From Acidobacteriota bacterium (lineage in GTDB: Bacteria > Acidobacteriota > UBA6911): a DNA stretch of 64,000 nt. Both the position numbers and the translations under genes were made by a program. The stretch is from positions 23,378 to 87,377 of the forward strand of contig JAFGIY010000062.1 of the NCBI GenBank assembly GCA_016929335.1, given 5' to 3'. The notes beneath the pieces are model-generated. The model saw nothing but the letters and a program-made list of their open reading frames with translations. It was not told the origin of the DNA and did not search any database. This document shows positions 45,123 to 54,240 of this stretch, piece after piece. How positions within the stretch are numbered: the first letter of the stretch is position 1; every line of letters begins with the position of its first letter.

Positions 45123-45518
45123 ATGCGACCCTTTTCTATTCGAACTCAAATGCATACTCAGTTTCTGGATATCACGCGGGAAGTGCAATCGGCTGTTTCC
45201 GAACTTGGTATGAAAAACGGCGTGCTTACGGTATTTGTACCCCACACGACCGCAGGAATCACGATCAATGAAAATGCGGACCCGGATGTTACGGCCGATA
45301 TCATCGCCGCACTGGAAAAAGCTGTTCCATGGAATGCGGACTATGCGCATACCGAGGGCAATGCGGCTGCGCATGTTAAAGCGAGCATGATGGGATCGTC
45401 GGTCCAGGTCATCGTTGAAGACGGCCGGCTGCAGCTCGGCACATGGCAGGCAATCTATCTTTGCGAGTTTGACGGACCTCGCTCCCGAAATGTGAATATC
45501 GGGGTCGGACCACGATAA
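45123..45518 (+). CDS. yjbQ: YjbQ/UPF0047 family protein (secondary thiamine-phosphate synthase-like)
   Basis: 131 aa, the family's exact size. Motifs VFVPHTTAGITINENADPDV, and WNADYAHTEGNAAAHVKASM, LGTWQAIYLCEFDGPR. E. coli YjbQ can replace thiamine-phosphate synthase, but its physiological role is uncertain. GAGG lies 8 nt before ATG and a clear terminator follows. Confidence 0.92.
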   Translation: MRPFSIRTQMHTQFLDITREVQSAVSELGMKNGVLTVFVPHTTAGITINENADPDVTADIIAALEKAVPWNADYAHTEGNAAAHVKASMMGSSVQVIVEDGRLQLGTWQAIYLCEFDGPRSRNVNIGVGPR

Positions 45519-45564
45519 AATATTGCAAAGATTTGAGATAACCCGGTTTTTAGAGGTGAATAAA

Positions 45565-45597
45565 GGCCTTAGAAGCATTTTAAGGCCGCCTTTTTTG
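45565..45597 (+). terminator. Rho-independent terminator after yjbQ
   Basis: 7-bp stem GGCCTTA/TAAGGCC (45565-45571 with 45581-45587), 9-nt loop, then GCC and six T (45591-45596). Placed 47 bp after the yjbQ stop. Confidence 0.85.
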
Positions 45598-45756
45598 CTT
45601 GTAAGCACACTTCTCTTGCCTTCGTGAGCAGGTCTGTATCCTTACAGCCAAAAAAAGGGGTATCATTTTTTAGTCTAAGGGTGTTTTTTTATATCTAAAA
45701 TTCAATTATCTATTTAGATATTAACCATTTACGCAGGTCCGACCCCGCTAGGACCG

Positions 45757-46845
45757 CTAGAGCAGCTTGAGGAGGAAGGAGCAGATGTGATAGGCATCGA
45801 TAAACTTGAAAGGGCTTTCTCCCAGTGTGTAGTGGCCGCAGGGGAGAACTACGACCTTGTGCGCGATGTGGCGCCGGCGTATTTCCCGGATCATCTGTTT
45901 GGAAAATTGCGGAAGGAATGTTGTATCGCAGGAGCCGTATATAAAAAGCGAACGGCCGCCGTTTCCGGCAAAGCGATCCATGTATGAAGCGGGCGCAATC
46001 ACTTTCCAGCATTTCCGCAACTGCTCCAGGTCAATTTGCCCGTCGAATCCCTGCCGGATATGGCGCGTTGTAAGTCCCGTCCAGACAACGTCTGCAAAAT
46101 AATACGAGAAAAGGTTGAACACATTCACGCGCAGACGAGCGTCATGAGCACTGGTCAGAAAAGCGTAGCAGGATCCCAGACTCGTTCCGACAATGCCGAG
46201 CCTGTCATAGCCCATTGATTGAAACCAGTCCAGGGCAGAGCGCGTATCAATGACGGCCTGCCGGGTTGCATCGATCGTTCGTGCAACATTGGAGGAAACG
46301 GCATAATCTGCGCGATTCAGTTCGCCGGGCATGCGCAGGTCGTGATAAGGAAGGCTCAGCCGCAGCGCCGAAATCCCGGCCACCTGCAATAAACGGCAGA
46401 GAGAGATATGCTGCTGCAACTGTGCGTTCCAGTGGGGAAGAACGATTACGGCTCTTCCTTTCGGCTTCGACGCCGGGAACCACAAGCCTTGAACTGCGTT
46501 GTTTTCACTAAAGGGTGTCGTAACAAAGGAAGTAAATCGGAGCCGGTTCCCTTCGCAGTGGAAATCGGAGGGAGTTTTGTAGTCATAGAATGTCGCGCTT
46601 TCCGATGTCGCCATTTCGTTCATGCGAATGAGATAGGACAGCGTGTCGCAATCCGCCGGCGCGGCAAGCGGCCAGTTGCGCGACCATTCCAGTCCCCAAT
46701 CGAATTCTCTGACGACACGGTCTGTCGTGCGTGCGGCGAAACGTTCTTCCCGCCGTTCCATGTATTCCCGGTAGCGACGCCGAACTCCGCTGCCGGCATT
46801 TCCCGACCGTGCATCCTCTCCGGTATTAGCTTGTTGCTCGATCAT
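45757..46845 (-). CDS. Alpha/beta hydrolase family protein
   Basis: 362 aa, no signal peptide. Hydrolase core about 130-360 with nucleophile elbow GTSLGS, acid candidate YGSCDTTF and His in PCGHYTLGESP; an oxyanion-type start VIVLPHWNAQLQQHISLCRL. The first 120 residues are family-specific (REFDWGLEWSRNWPL). Overall it resembles the ABHD18-like/uncharacterised alpha/beta hydrolases; substrate unknown. Stands alone between yjbQ and pilin cassette 2. Confidence 0.8.
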   Translation of the reverse strand: MIEQQANTGEDARSGNAGSGVRRRYREYMERREERFAARTTDRVVREFDWGLEWSRNWPLAAPADCDTLSYLIRMNEMATSESATFYDYKTPSDFHCEGNRLRFTSFVTTPFSENNAVQGLWFPASKPKGRAVIVLPHWNAQLQQHISLCRLLQVAGISALRLSLPYHDLRMPGELNRADYAVSSNVARTIDATRQAVIDTRSALDWFQSMGYDRLGIVGTSLGSCYAFLTSAHDARLRVNVFNLFSYYFADVVWTGLTTRHIRQGFDGQIDLEQLRKCWKVIAPASYMDRFAGNGGRSLFIYGSCDTTFLPQFSKQMIREIRRRHIAHKVVVLPCGHYTLGESPFKFIDAYHICSFLLKLL

Positions 46846-46921
46846 CCGCGCACATTCCTCAAAAATGCGACTCAGTATACGACAAAGAATGCGATTCTGC
46901 GGAATGATTGCATTACCGGAG

Positions 46922-47044
46922 TCAGGCGAGGCTGGCGGATTTGAACATGCGTTCGAAGGCCTTCCGGAATTTTTCAGAGACCTCTTTCAGAGACTCCGAG
47001 CACCAGAAAGAGGAATGGCGGCGCTATCCACGCTCGTTTGGCAT
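46922..47044 (-). pseudogene. Small ORF interrupted by an amber codon
   Basis: ATG 47044 has an ideal AAGGAGGT ribosome site 8 nt upstream. It opens MPNERG, then TAG (47024-47026), then continues in frame for 33 codons, RRHSSFWCSESLKEVSEKFR and KAFERMFKSASLA, to TGA at 46922. The amphipathic Lys/Glu/Phe-rich composition after the TAG looks like real protein, so this is either a nonsense-mutated micropeptide gene (for instance from TGG) or, less likely, a UAG-decoded gene. The rest of the 374-bp gap 46846-47219 holds one TTCGTG repeat (47130-47148) and nothing else recognised. Confidence 0.45.
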
Positions 47045-47219
47045 TCAAAGGACCTCCTTTTAGATTGCCGGATGGAGAGACATGAGTGTGTAATGCAACC
47101 GCAACTATACAGGAGCTATCAGCTTTTATGCCACGAATTACACGAATTTTCCCAGGGATTCACGAAGGTACTTTTTGAGAAAACCCGGCAGAGGAATTGG
47201 CGGGTTTGGTGTGGATCCA

Positions 47220-48581
47220 TCAGTTGGTGTTTTGTGTCCAGTTGATCAACCGGAATGGCCGCTGCAGAAGGTGATCCTGCAGACAACCTTCACTGAAATG
47301 CACTTTTGGGCCGCCTGTAACCGAAATATCATAGGCAATGAATGAGCCAAAAAAGTCCGCATTCCCGTTGAGCTGCAATTCGGCGTTCGGCGCATAGACC
47401 TCAACATAGGCTTCCGATCCTCCGGTCATTTTCACCTGCGTTGTTCCCGCATAGTTCACTGTAAGTCTGGTAGGATCCCATGAAGTATTTGCCACGCCTT
47501 GTCCTTCCATCTGCAGACTAGTCTTCACAAAAAGCGTGGTTCTATCGCTGATGACGATTTGGCCGCCGGCTGTTACAGCCAGTTCGTCAATATAATAAGT
47601 CCCCGGAGCGAAAGTGAGCGTTCCTTTAACCGTTATGTCTCCAAAGTCCCCCGGGCTGATGGATACAGTGTCACTGGGATTGACGGAAACGTCTGTAGTT
47701 CCGACGCTGAAGGACGGAAGAGGGGGGAAATATCGTGGCGCCGCCAGATGAATGATATCGCCTGTAACAGAGGCCGTTCCGCCAATACTATAGGAAGCGG
47801 TAGGTCCGTATGCCATATCCCCGTGTATGTCGGCCGTTCCTCCGACATCTACATTGCCGTTGGATCCGATGGAACCCAGATCCCCGGAATTTGTGGCTGC
47901 ATTCCACGGTCCCAAAAAGGGATCATAACTGTCAATTTCCATTGTCCCGCCCAAATCAACGGAGTTGATACCCCAAAGCGCACGATCAAACAGAGCATTC
48001 CCGCTGTTTTCGATTATTGCCGTAATCCGTGCAATCCCGAGGGGATTGTTGGCATTTGTTCCCCAATTTCCTATGCTGTCAAGCCGCCATCTCTCGATGG
48101 CTGAGGGATATGTCAGAAACGTTGCCGTATTGATAAAGCTGGCCGGCCGATATTTGAGAAGCGTCGCATTCAGTGCGTATGATCCCGAATTGTTCGTATT
48201 GGCCTGAAGGGAAATATTGCTCAGCGCGGATGTGAATGCGGTTGTTGTCTCTGAGCTGGGGTAATTTGATGAAGTGCTTGTCTGCCCCGCAAGTTGGACC
48301 GGGTTCCCTCCAACCTGGACCGGAGAAGTCGTCAGGTCGTAACCGGTGGCAGGCACCCAGGGATTGTAGCTGCCTGCGTACCATTGGATTGCGTTCTGCA
48401 CTCCGGCATTTGCGACACTCAAGGCCTGCTGACTGTATTTATATGCCGTGCTCGCCTTCATTTCATTCTGAACGGTAAAGACAAGCGCGGTTGATAGAAC
48501 AGCCATTGCCATAAGGAACATCAAAGTGGCGATCATAGCCGTGCCCTGTTCATTCTTTGCCTTGCAGCTTTGATATCTCAT
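47220..48581 (-). CDS. PilX-like pilus assembly protein (cassette 2)
   Basis: 453 aa from ATG 48581, which overlaps the upstream stop as ATGA. N-terminal membrane helix NEQGTAMIATLMFLMAMAVL and PilX-typical QQALSVANAGVQNAIQWY. The C-terminal half is a repetitive beta-helix-like segment (GNVDVGGTADIHGDMAYG, SIGGTASVTGDIIHL), as in bactofilin/polymer-forming or DUF7305-type surface domains. Counterpart of the 825-aa protein in cassette 1, but with a different extension. Confidence 0.8.
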   Translation of the reverse strand: MRYQSCKAKNEQGTAMIATLMFLMAMAVLSTALVFTVQNEMKASTAYKYSQQALSVANAGVQNAIQWYAGSYNPWVPATGYDLTTSPVQVGGNPVQLAGQTSTSSNYPSSETTTAFTSALSNISLQANTNNSGSYALNATLLKYRPASFINTATFLTYPSAIERWRLDSIGNWGTNANNPLGIARITAIIENSGNALFDRALWGINSVDLGGTMEIDSYDPFLGPWNAATNSGDLGSIGSNGNVDVGGTADIHGDMAYGPTASYSIGGTASVTGDIIHLAAPRYFPPLPSFSVGTTDVSVNPSDTVSISPGDFGDITVKGTLTFAPGTYYIDELAVTAGGQIVISDRTTLFVKTSLQMEGQGVANTSWDPTRLTVNYAGTTQVKMTGGSEAYVEVYAPNAELQLNGNADFFGSFIAYDISVTGGPKVHFSEGCLQDHLLQRPFRLINWTQNTN

Positions 48582-49483
48582 TGATTCACCCATGTAGTGA
48601 CCTGGGCTGGAGTTGGGGGCAGTTGATCAACGCCTCCAAAAGCCAGGAGTTCAGATAAAAGCACAGAACCTGCAGCGGCGCTGGGAATGAGCACCCTAGT
48701 TGACAAAGCATTCTCATGCATTTGCGCATTGTTGCCCCAGGTGTTCTGCACCGTCAGAGCGATATTTGCCGAGGTAACCACGCCGAAGCTGTCTGTGTTT
48801 AATGTAAACTGAACCGAATTCGGTTTTATGTTGCGTATCAGGGGGAGTGCCGGATTTTTGGTTGTCTGAGTAATGGGAGTTACGGACCGGGTAATCTGGT
48901 TGTTCGTGCTGTCGTATACATATTCGACATACTGAAGAGTAGAATCGCTGTTGACGTCGCCGAAGAACCTTAGTGTGGTCACCGCAGCTGATGAATTAGC
49001 CGCCATCCCCGATGGAGGTATCAGGCCGGTTGTAAAGGGGAGCGCAAAAAGCCGGACAGGAACACCAACGGTATTGTGCGCTCTCCGGAAGACGGCGGTA
49101 ATGGAGCTGTCTCCGACGGCTCTGATTGCCACTGTTTCAGCACTGGCGCCGGTGTCTACATCCACCCAATCCCCAACCATCAGATTTGCCACGGAGGCCA
49201 CGGAGAGGGGCTGTGGTGTAGAGGAAGGTGAGACCGTGCCGGTTGTAACGGTGTTGCTGTCCCCGTGCGAGCCTGCCTGGGCAATTTCCGTTGTCATCAT
49301 TTCCAGAGCGGAGCGGGCTTCCATACTGGTGTCGATGCTGTTTTGCTCGGAAGCCTGTTGATTGACGCCGACCGAAAACAGGCTTATTGCAGCGCCCATG
49401 ATAGGGATCAGGATCAGAATTGCTATCAGGAGCTCCATCATCGTGAAGCCCGCCTGATGTTTGATGCTGGTAGTATGCTTCAT
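48578..49483 (-). CDS. PilW-like prepilin (cassette 2)
   Basis: 301 aa. Prepilin leader KHQAG/FTMMELLIAILIL with Glu+5, hydrophobic helix, and a globular beta domain. Third gene of the leftward FimT-PilV-PilW-PilX set, coupled to the PilX-like gene by ATGA. Counterpart of 31272-32306. Confidence 0.85.
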   Translation of the reverse strand: MKHTTSIKHQAGFTMMELLIAILILIPIMGAAISLFSVGVNQQASEQNSIDTSMEARSALEMMTTEIAQAGSHGDSNTVTTGTVSPSSTPQPLSVASVANLMVGDWVDVDTGASAETVAIRAVGDSSITAVFRRAHNTVGVPVRLFALPFTTGLIPPSGMAANSSAAVTTLRFFGDVNSDSTLQYVEYVYDSTNNQITRSVTPITQTTKNPALPLIRNIKPNSVQFTLNTDSFGVVTSANIALTVQNTWGNNAQMHENALSTRVLIPSAAAGSVLLSELLAFGGVDQLPPTPAQVTTWVNQ

Positions 49484-49510
49484 CTTATTAAGCTCCCGCT
49501 CCCATGAGTC

Positions 49511-50002
49511 TTAGGGCGCTTTCTGAGTTATTAATACGGTCGATGGAGCCGTCCCATATTGAAAGCTTTTATTACTGGCTACGGAAACGCTGATTGTTTT
49601 AAGGGTTGAGGAGCTATTGACTATTTGCCATTGCCGGGTGTAGGCCGCATCCGCAGCCGAGATGCGGTTCCCCGTCATATCTATATAATCGGAATAACCC
49701 TGAACCGGCTCCGATGGATACACGCTGCCGCCCGCCGTCAAGCCTGTCCCGCCTATTGCAGTTGGAGGATTCACCGTCAGGTCTGTTGTCGTATCGGCAA
49801 ATTGCAAGCCGACCAACTCCTCCAGCTTTTCCTGTGCGGCGGCGGTTGCCTTCCCGGCATCTCTGCCATGCGTTTTGCTGGCCATGATGCTGAAGGCAAG
49901 CACCTGGGCCATGGTGAGTAATCCTATTGATAGAATCAAAATGGCAATCAAGGATTCCACCAGTGTCATCCCGCTCTCATTTTTTTTGCTATTGCTTCTC
50001 AT
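49511..50002 (-). CDS. PilV-like prepilin (cassette 2)
   Basis: 163 aa from ATG 50002 (GGAG 9 nt before; the frame is open from TTG 50017). Leader KKNESG/MTLVESLIAILIL, with Met at +1 of the mature pilin as in several PilV proteins, then a short globular domain. Eighteen bp after the FimT-like stop. Confidence 0.84.
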   Translation of the reverse strand: MRSNSKKNESGMTLVESLIAILILSIGLLTMAQVLAFSIMASKTHGRDAGKATAAAQEKLEELVGLQFADTTTDLTVNPPTAIGGTGLTAGGSVYPSEPVQGYSDYIDMTGNRISAADAAYTRQWQIVNSSSTLKTISVSVASNKSFQYGTAPSTVLITQKAP

Positions 50003-50020
50003 CGATATGCTCTCCAATCT

Positions 50021-50554
50021 CTATATAGGAGCCCATTGATTGTCCTGATACCTCCAGAGCTGAACCTTGCCGGCGAGCGATACGCTGACCGCAAAATCCG
50101 CATCTTCATTGGAGAGGTAGATAATGCCGATGCCGTTCGGGATTCCCCGCGCGTTGAATGTAATATCGGTAGAGGAATTTGTGGAGAAGCCGGCAGGGGC
50201 GCTGCCGGAAGCTGTTTTGAAAGCGATTTGGCTGTTTGCAACCCCGTCGGAGAGCTGGTTTACTGCCTGCTGGAGTTCAAAGTTCCCGCTCGTTCTGTTT
50301 CGTTTCAATAGACTCCATTGGTCGTTGTCCAGATCGAATGAAATCCGGTAAGATGTCATCTGTGAAGTTGCGCTCAGCTTGGCATAGGACATCGTGGTGG
50401 CAATCTTTCTGGCATCTGAGATCAGCTGCATGCCACGCATCGAGTTGGTGAGAACTGGAATTGCGAAAGCCGCGATGATGCCAGTCATAGCCAGAACCAT
50501 GACAAGCTCGACCGCCGAAAATCCCCGGCTTTTTTTAAATCTGATGTTGGCCAT
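50021..50554 (-). CDS. FimT/GspH-like prepilin (cassette 2)
   Basis: 177 aa from ATG 50554 (GGGGA nearby; ATG 50563 is an alternative three codons upstream). Leader KKSRG/FSAVELVMVLAMTG, GspH/FimT domain, C-terminus SLAGKVQLWRYQDNQW. First gene of cassette 2. The upstream 344 bp (50555-50898) contains a GGTGA/TCACC dyad (50738-50753) and no credible gene. Confidence 0.84.
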   Translation of the reverse strand: MANIRFKKSRGFSAVELVMVLAMTGIIAAFAIPVLTNSMRGMQLISDARKIATTMSYAKLSATSQMTSYRISFDLDNDQWSLLKRNRTSGNFELQQAVNQLSDGVANSQIAFKTASGSAPAGFSTNSSTDITFNARGIPNGIGIIYLSNEDADFAVSVSLAGKVQLWRYQDNQWAPI

Positions 50555-50898
50555 TTTCCCCATCCACTCCGGTCTTATGGACGTTTCCCGCATCCAATAA
50601 CCGATCTATTTGGAATTTGATTCCCTATCCTTATCGGCCAGGCGCCGGGTGGCCCATATGAGATTTGCCGTCTTATGAGCCAAATTACATATCGGTTCTC
50701 TCATGCCGCTTACTGTACTGCTTTGATAGTAAGTTTCGGTGACAGAGATCACCAAACACGGAGATTGGAGGATTTGAAGCCCGCATATTTGTTGCAGATT
50801 TGGCGGAGGGGCAGAATATTGGCAGGCCGCGAACCTGAATGGACTATGGCATTGATCAGCAAGGTCCGTATTTCGCGGCCTGCGCTTTTTCGCCCTGA

Positions 50899-51474
50899 CT
50901 AACGATTGCCCAGCTTGATCACCAGACCGGCTGAGAGCCTGAAATTGTTCTGACGCTCATCGAAGCCGCTGAAAAAGATCTGCGGGCTTGTCTTGAACCG
51001 TGTCATGAGATAGTCTGCCTGGAATGCGCGGATCGCCAGCGAATCGTTCAGATGAATGTCGATGCCGCCGCCGAGGACAGTGGCAAGGGCGGTATCTGAG
51101 ATGGAAGCTCCAAATGCTCCCGTGCCTGCGCGTGCGGCGCCGATCAGGAAGTGGGCGAATGGCGCAACCCTATCAGAACGGTAAGTCAGTTTGGGGCCGA
51201 CCATAAACGTATGATGGGTGACGTCTGCATAGGGTATATCGATTCCATAGATGTTGGGAGAACCGTAGTGCCCGCCGAAATTGCCTTCTATGCCGAAATA
51301 ATGCGTGATGTTGCCGGTGACCGAGGCCTCCCATCCATTCAGATTGATGCCGTCAGGATTCGCCCTGAAAAAGGAGTAACCGCCGAATATCTCGACATTG
51401 GGATATTCCGGTTGGGCCATAGCAAAAAGTGGGATCAAGAGCAGCGAAGAACAAATCAAAATTACTTTCCGCAT
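50899..51474 (-). CDS. Outer-membrane beta-barrel protein (OmpA/OprF-like porin fold)
   Basis: 191 aa with a signal peptide (MRKVILICSSLLLIPLFAMA, cleavage after AMA/Q). Alternating beta strands with aromatic girdles (VEIFGGYSFFRANP, FGIEGNFGGHYG, TFMVGPKLTY) and final strand RLSAGLVIKLGNR fit an 8-stranded barrel of the outer-membrane-protein beta-barrel family. Strong ribosome site GAGGAGGGAG. Monocistronic, divergent from trmFO. Confidence 0.85.
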   Translation of the reverse strand: MRKVILICSSLLLIPLFAMAQPEYPNVEIFGGYSFFRANPDGINLNGWEASVTGNITHYFGIEGNFGGHYGSPNIYGIDIPYADVTHHTFMVGPKLTYRSDRVAPFAHFLIGAARAGTGAFGASISDTALATVLGGGIDIHLNDSLAIRAFQADYLMTRFKTSPQIFFSGFDERQNNFRLSAGLVIKLGNR

Positions 51475-51648
51475 AGTAACTCCCTCCTCAAATGGTCTCC
51501 CGATGCCTTCCTTATTTGTCTGGAAGACCCTGCATTCTCTTAGATACGCGTTGAGCCGACAAGTTTCATCCCCATCGAAAAAGTCTGTGAAAGCATGCCT
51601 GTCACCCTATTTCTTGTGCTTCGGTATGTCATCCACTAGAATTCCGGG

Positions 51649-52974
51649 ATGAAGCCAATGGTCACGGTCATAGGAGGCGGCCTTGCCGGTTCCGAGGCTG
51701 CATGGCAGGTTGCGCGCCGGGGATTGGATGTGCGCCTGTACGAGATGCGGCCCGCAGTTTCAACTCCCGCTCATACAACCGATCAATTAGGAGAGCTTGT
51801 CTGCAGCAACTCCTTCAAATCGGACCTGCCGGGAACTGCTCCTCACCTGCTCAAACAGGAACTGCGTCGCCTGGACAGCCTCCTGATGCGGATCGCCGAT
51901 GAAGTGAAGGTCCCTGCCGGACACGCTTTGGCTGTGGACAGAAACAGGTTCTGCCGCCGCCTGACGGAAGAAATAATGAGAATCCCTCAGATTGAGATCT
52001 TGCGGGAGGAATTCAGGGAGATCCCTTCCGGCGGAGTCGTGATCATAGCGACCGGCCCATTGACTTCCGAAGCGTTTGCGGAGGCTATCGCCCGTTTTGC
52101 CGGGCGCCACAACCTCTATTTTTATGACGCCATTTCACCCATCATCGATGCCGGCACGATGGATCATGCAAAGCTTTTTGCGGCGTCGCGATATGGGAAG
52201 GGAGGAGAGGATTATCTCAATTCTCCCCTTACAGAAGAAGAATACCTCCGTTTTTATCACGCATTGATAAATGCCGAATCGGTACCGTTGCACTCGTTCG
52301 AGAAAGCCATGTATTTCGAAGGTTGTCTCCCGATTGAAGAATTGGCGCGCAGAGGCGTGGATACGCTTCGATTCGGTCCCATGAAGCCGGTGGGTTTGAT
52401 CGATCCCCGAACCGGGAAACGGCCTTATGCGGCTGTTCAGTTGCGGCGGGAAAACCTCATGGCAGAAAGCTATAACCTTGTCGGATTCCAGAATCACCTG
52501 AGATTTCCCGAGCAGACTCGCGTTTTTCGATTGATCCCCGGGCTTGAAAAAGCGGAGATACTGCGCTTCGGCCGGATCCACCGAAATACCTATATATGTT
52601 CGCCGGGTCTGCTCTGGTCGACGCTGCAGGCAAGAAATAATCCGGAGCTCTTTTTTGCCGGACAGCTGTGCGGCGTTGAAGGATACATCGAATCTATTGC
52701 CACAGGATTACTGGCAGGCATCAATGCCGCCCGGTTGATTCAAGGCCGCGAGCCTTCATCGCCGCCCAACGGAACCGCTTGTGGCAGCCTCGTTCACTAT
52801 GTCGCAAATGCCGGATCCGCGCCTTTCCAGCCTGTTAACATCAGCTTCGGTCTTTTATCGGAGACGGCAGCGGAGCCTGGGAGCCGGATCAGAGATAAGA
52901 AAGAAAGACATTGCGTTCAGGTACAAGAGGCACTTTCACGGCTGGATCAATGGATCACATCAGATAGAATTTGA
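51649..52974 (+). CDS. trmFO: Methylene-THF-dependent tRNA (uracil-54-C5)-methyltransferase TrmFO
   Basis: 441 aa. FAD-binding start VIGGGLAGSEAAWQVARRG, family motifs RPAVSTPAHTTDQLGELVCS, GHALAVDRNRFCRRLTEEI, DAISPIIDAGTMDHAKLFAA, FEGCLPIEELARRGVDTLRF, GPMKPVGLIDPRTGKRPYAA, GVEGYIESIATGLLAG. Makes ribothymidine at tRNA position 54 using 5,10-methylene-THF and FADH2. Followed by xerC 36 bp downstream, a common arrangement. Confidence 0.96.
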   Translation: MKPMVTVIGGGLAGSEAAWQVARRGLDVRLYEMRPAVSTPAHTTDQLGELVCSNSFKSDLPGTAPHLLKQELRRLDSLLMRIADEVKVPAGHALAVDRNRFCRRLTEEIMRIPQIEILREEFREIPSGGVVIIATGPLTSEAFAEAIARFAGRHNLYFYDAISPIIDAGTMDHAKLFAASRYGKGGEDYLNSPLTEEEYLRFYHALINAESVPLHSFEKAMYFEGCLPIEELARRGVDTLRFGPMKPVGLIDPRTGKRPYAAVQLRRENLMAESYNLVGFQNHLRFPEQTRVFRLIPGLEKAEILRFGRIHRNTYICSPGLLWSTLQARNNPELFFAGQLCGVEGYIESIATGLLAGINAARLIQGREPSSPPNGTACGSLVHYVANAGSAPFQPVNISFGLLSETAAEPGSRIRDKKERHCVQVQEALSRLDQWITSDRI

Positions 52975-53010
52975 TGGCAGAACGACCATTGCTCCACTAT
53001 TGAAAACACA

Positions 53011-53973
53011 ATGGCTGATACGCTGACTTCCTGGATTCAGAAGTTTCTCGAATATCTTCGCTATCAGCGAAACGCTTCGGCCCATACCATTCGCAACTAT
53101 GCCTCAGATCTCCGGCAGTTCTATTCTTTTCTTACAACGTCTCCCGGCGGCGACCCGCGTCCCGCGCCGGAACTGGAACAGATTGATAATCTTACAATCC
53201 GCGAATTTCTCGGATTCCTTTATCAGAAGAGCAACCGGAAGTCTTCGATCGCGAGAAAGCTGGCGACTCTGCGCTCCTTTCTGAAATACCTTTCGGCTCA
53301 AGGAGTTATCCATGCAAATCCTGCCAAGATTGTCGCATCGCCGAAACTTGAAAACCGTCTTCCCGATTACATGACGGTCGAAGCGGTGACCGATCTTGTC
53401 GAAGCGCCCGACACCGGAGCGGATTCGGGAAAACGTGATCGCGCTATTCTCGAGCTTCTTTACGGCGCCGGGTTGCGGGTCGGCGAGTTGGTCGGTCTTA
53501 ATCTGGGAGATCTCAGCCTCAATGAGGGACTCGTCAGGGTGGTTGGCAAGGGGCGGAAAGAACGCCTCATTCCCTTTGGGAAGAGCGCGGCGGAGGCTTT
53601 GGAAGCGTATCTCCGAGTGAGAGGAAAGAGCATCCGGGCCGGAAGCATAAAATCCGGAGAAGGCGCAGCAGCCGCGGAAGCCGTATTCCTGAATTTCAGA
53701 GGAGGACGACTGACAAGCCGCAGTGTGGGCAACCTTGTGGACCGTTATGTAGTCCGGCTTTCACAAAGGCTGAAAATTCATCCCCATACTCTCCGCCACA
53801 CTTTTGCGACTCACATGTTGAGCGCGGGGGCCGATTTGCGGGCTATCCAGGAATTACTGGGACACGAAAGCCTTTCCACTACTCAGAAGTACACGCATGT
53901 TTCCGTAGAACAGCTGATTCGTGTCTATCAATCCTGCCATCCTCGTGCTAAAAAGAAAGGCCGTCAGCAATGA
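53011..53973 (+). CDS. xerC: Tyrosine recombinase XerC
   Basis: 320 aa. SAM-like N-terminal domain (1-100: FLEYLRYQRNASAHTIRNY) and catalytic domain with the six residues in place: Arg in GAGLRVGELVGLN, Lys in VRVVGKGRKERLIP, HTLRHTFATHML (His-x-x-Arg), LGHESLSTTQKYTHV with His and nucleophile Tyr. Resolves chromosome dimers with XerD at dif. A 12-residue Gly/Ala-rich insertion about 210-220 (SIKSGEGAAAAE). Confidence 0.93.
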   Translation: MADTLTSWIQKFLEYLRYQRNASAHTIRNYASDLRQFYSFLTTSPGGDPRPAPELEQIDNLTIREFLGFLYQKSNRKSSIARKLATLRSFLKYLSAQGVIHANPAKIVASPKLENRLPDYMTVEAVTDLVEAPDTGADSGKRDRAILELLYGAGLRVGELVGLNLGDLSLNEGLVRVVGKGRKERLIPFGKSAAEALEAYLRVRGKSIRAGSIKSGEGAAAAEAVFLNFRGGRLTSRSVGNLVDRYVVRLSQRLKIHPHTLRHTFATHMLSAGADLRAIQELLGHESLSTTQKYTHVSVEQLIRVYQSCHPRAKKKGRQQ

Positions 53974-54194
53974 GCGATCTAAAGGTGGATTGCTATGCCG
54001 GATACACAGCAGATCAGCGCCCCCAGCGATTCACAATCGGAGCACAGACGTTGGAGGTGAGAGAAATCGAGGACCAGTGGTACAGCCCGGCTTCCAAGTA
54101 TTTTCGGGTGCGCGCAAGTGACGGCAATATCTACGTGCTTCGCCATGATGAAGAACACGATCGCTGGACCCTGGACGCATTTCGCAAATGCTGA
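53970..54194 (+). CDS. Small conserved protein of unknown function
   Basis: 74 aa, start overlaps the xerC stop by ATGA, so translation is coupled. Mixed beta-type sequence with FTIGAQTLEVREIEDQWYSP, RVRASDGNIYVLRHDEEHDR and W-TLDAF ending; no TM or signal. Composition and coupling argue that it is real; function not recognised. Lies between xerC and polA. Confidence 0.75.
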   Translation: MSDLKVDCYAGYTADQRPQRFTIGAQTLEVREIEDQWYSPASKYFRVRASDGNIYVLRHDEEHDRWTLDAFRKC

Positions 54195-54240
54195 TTCCGA
54201 AGCTATGGCGGCGATCAGCGGAATCGGATGAGGAATGAAT

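Larger units (their letters stand above)
27808..47148. repeat. Dispersed 18-20-bp intergenic repeat TTCGTG-n-ATTCGTGGC
   Basis: The span covers the first and last good copies; the copies themselves are at 27808-27827, 28676-28693, 38254-38272, 41426-41444 and 47130-47148 (the last inverted). Common form AATTCGTGAAATTCGTGGC with one to three changes. All are intergenic; 8032-8047 is a partial copy. Probably a short interspersed filler or mobile remnant typical of the genome. Confidence 0.6.

Noticed and set aside
46865..47245. 126-codon plus-strand frame in the gap before pilin cassette 2
   Set aside because: Composition unlike a protein gene and it is antisense to the amber-interrupted small frame, which has a better ribosome site.
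50675..50902. 75-codon plus-strand frame between pilin cassette 2 and the OMP gene
   Set aside because: No ribosome site and no protein-like pattern.
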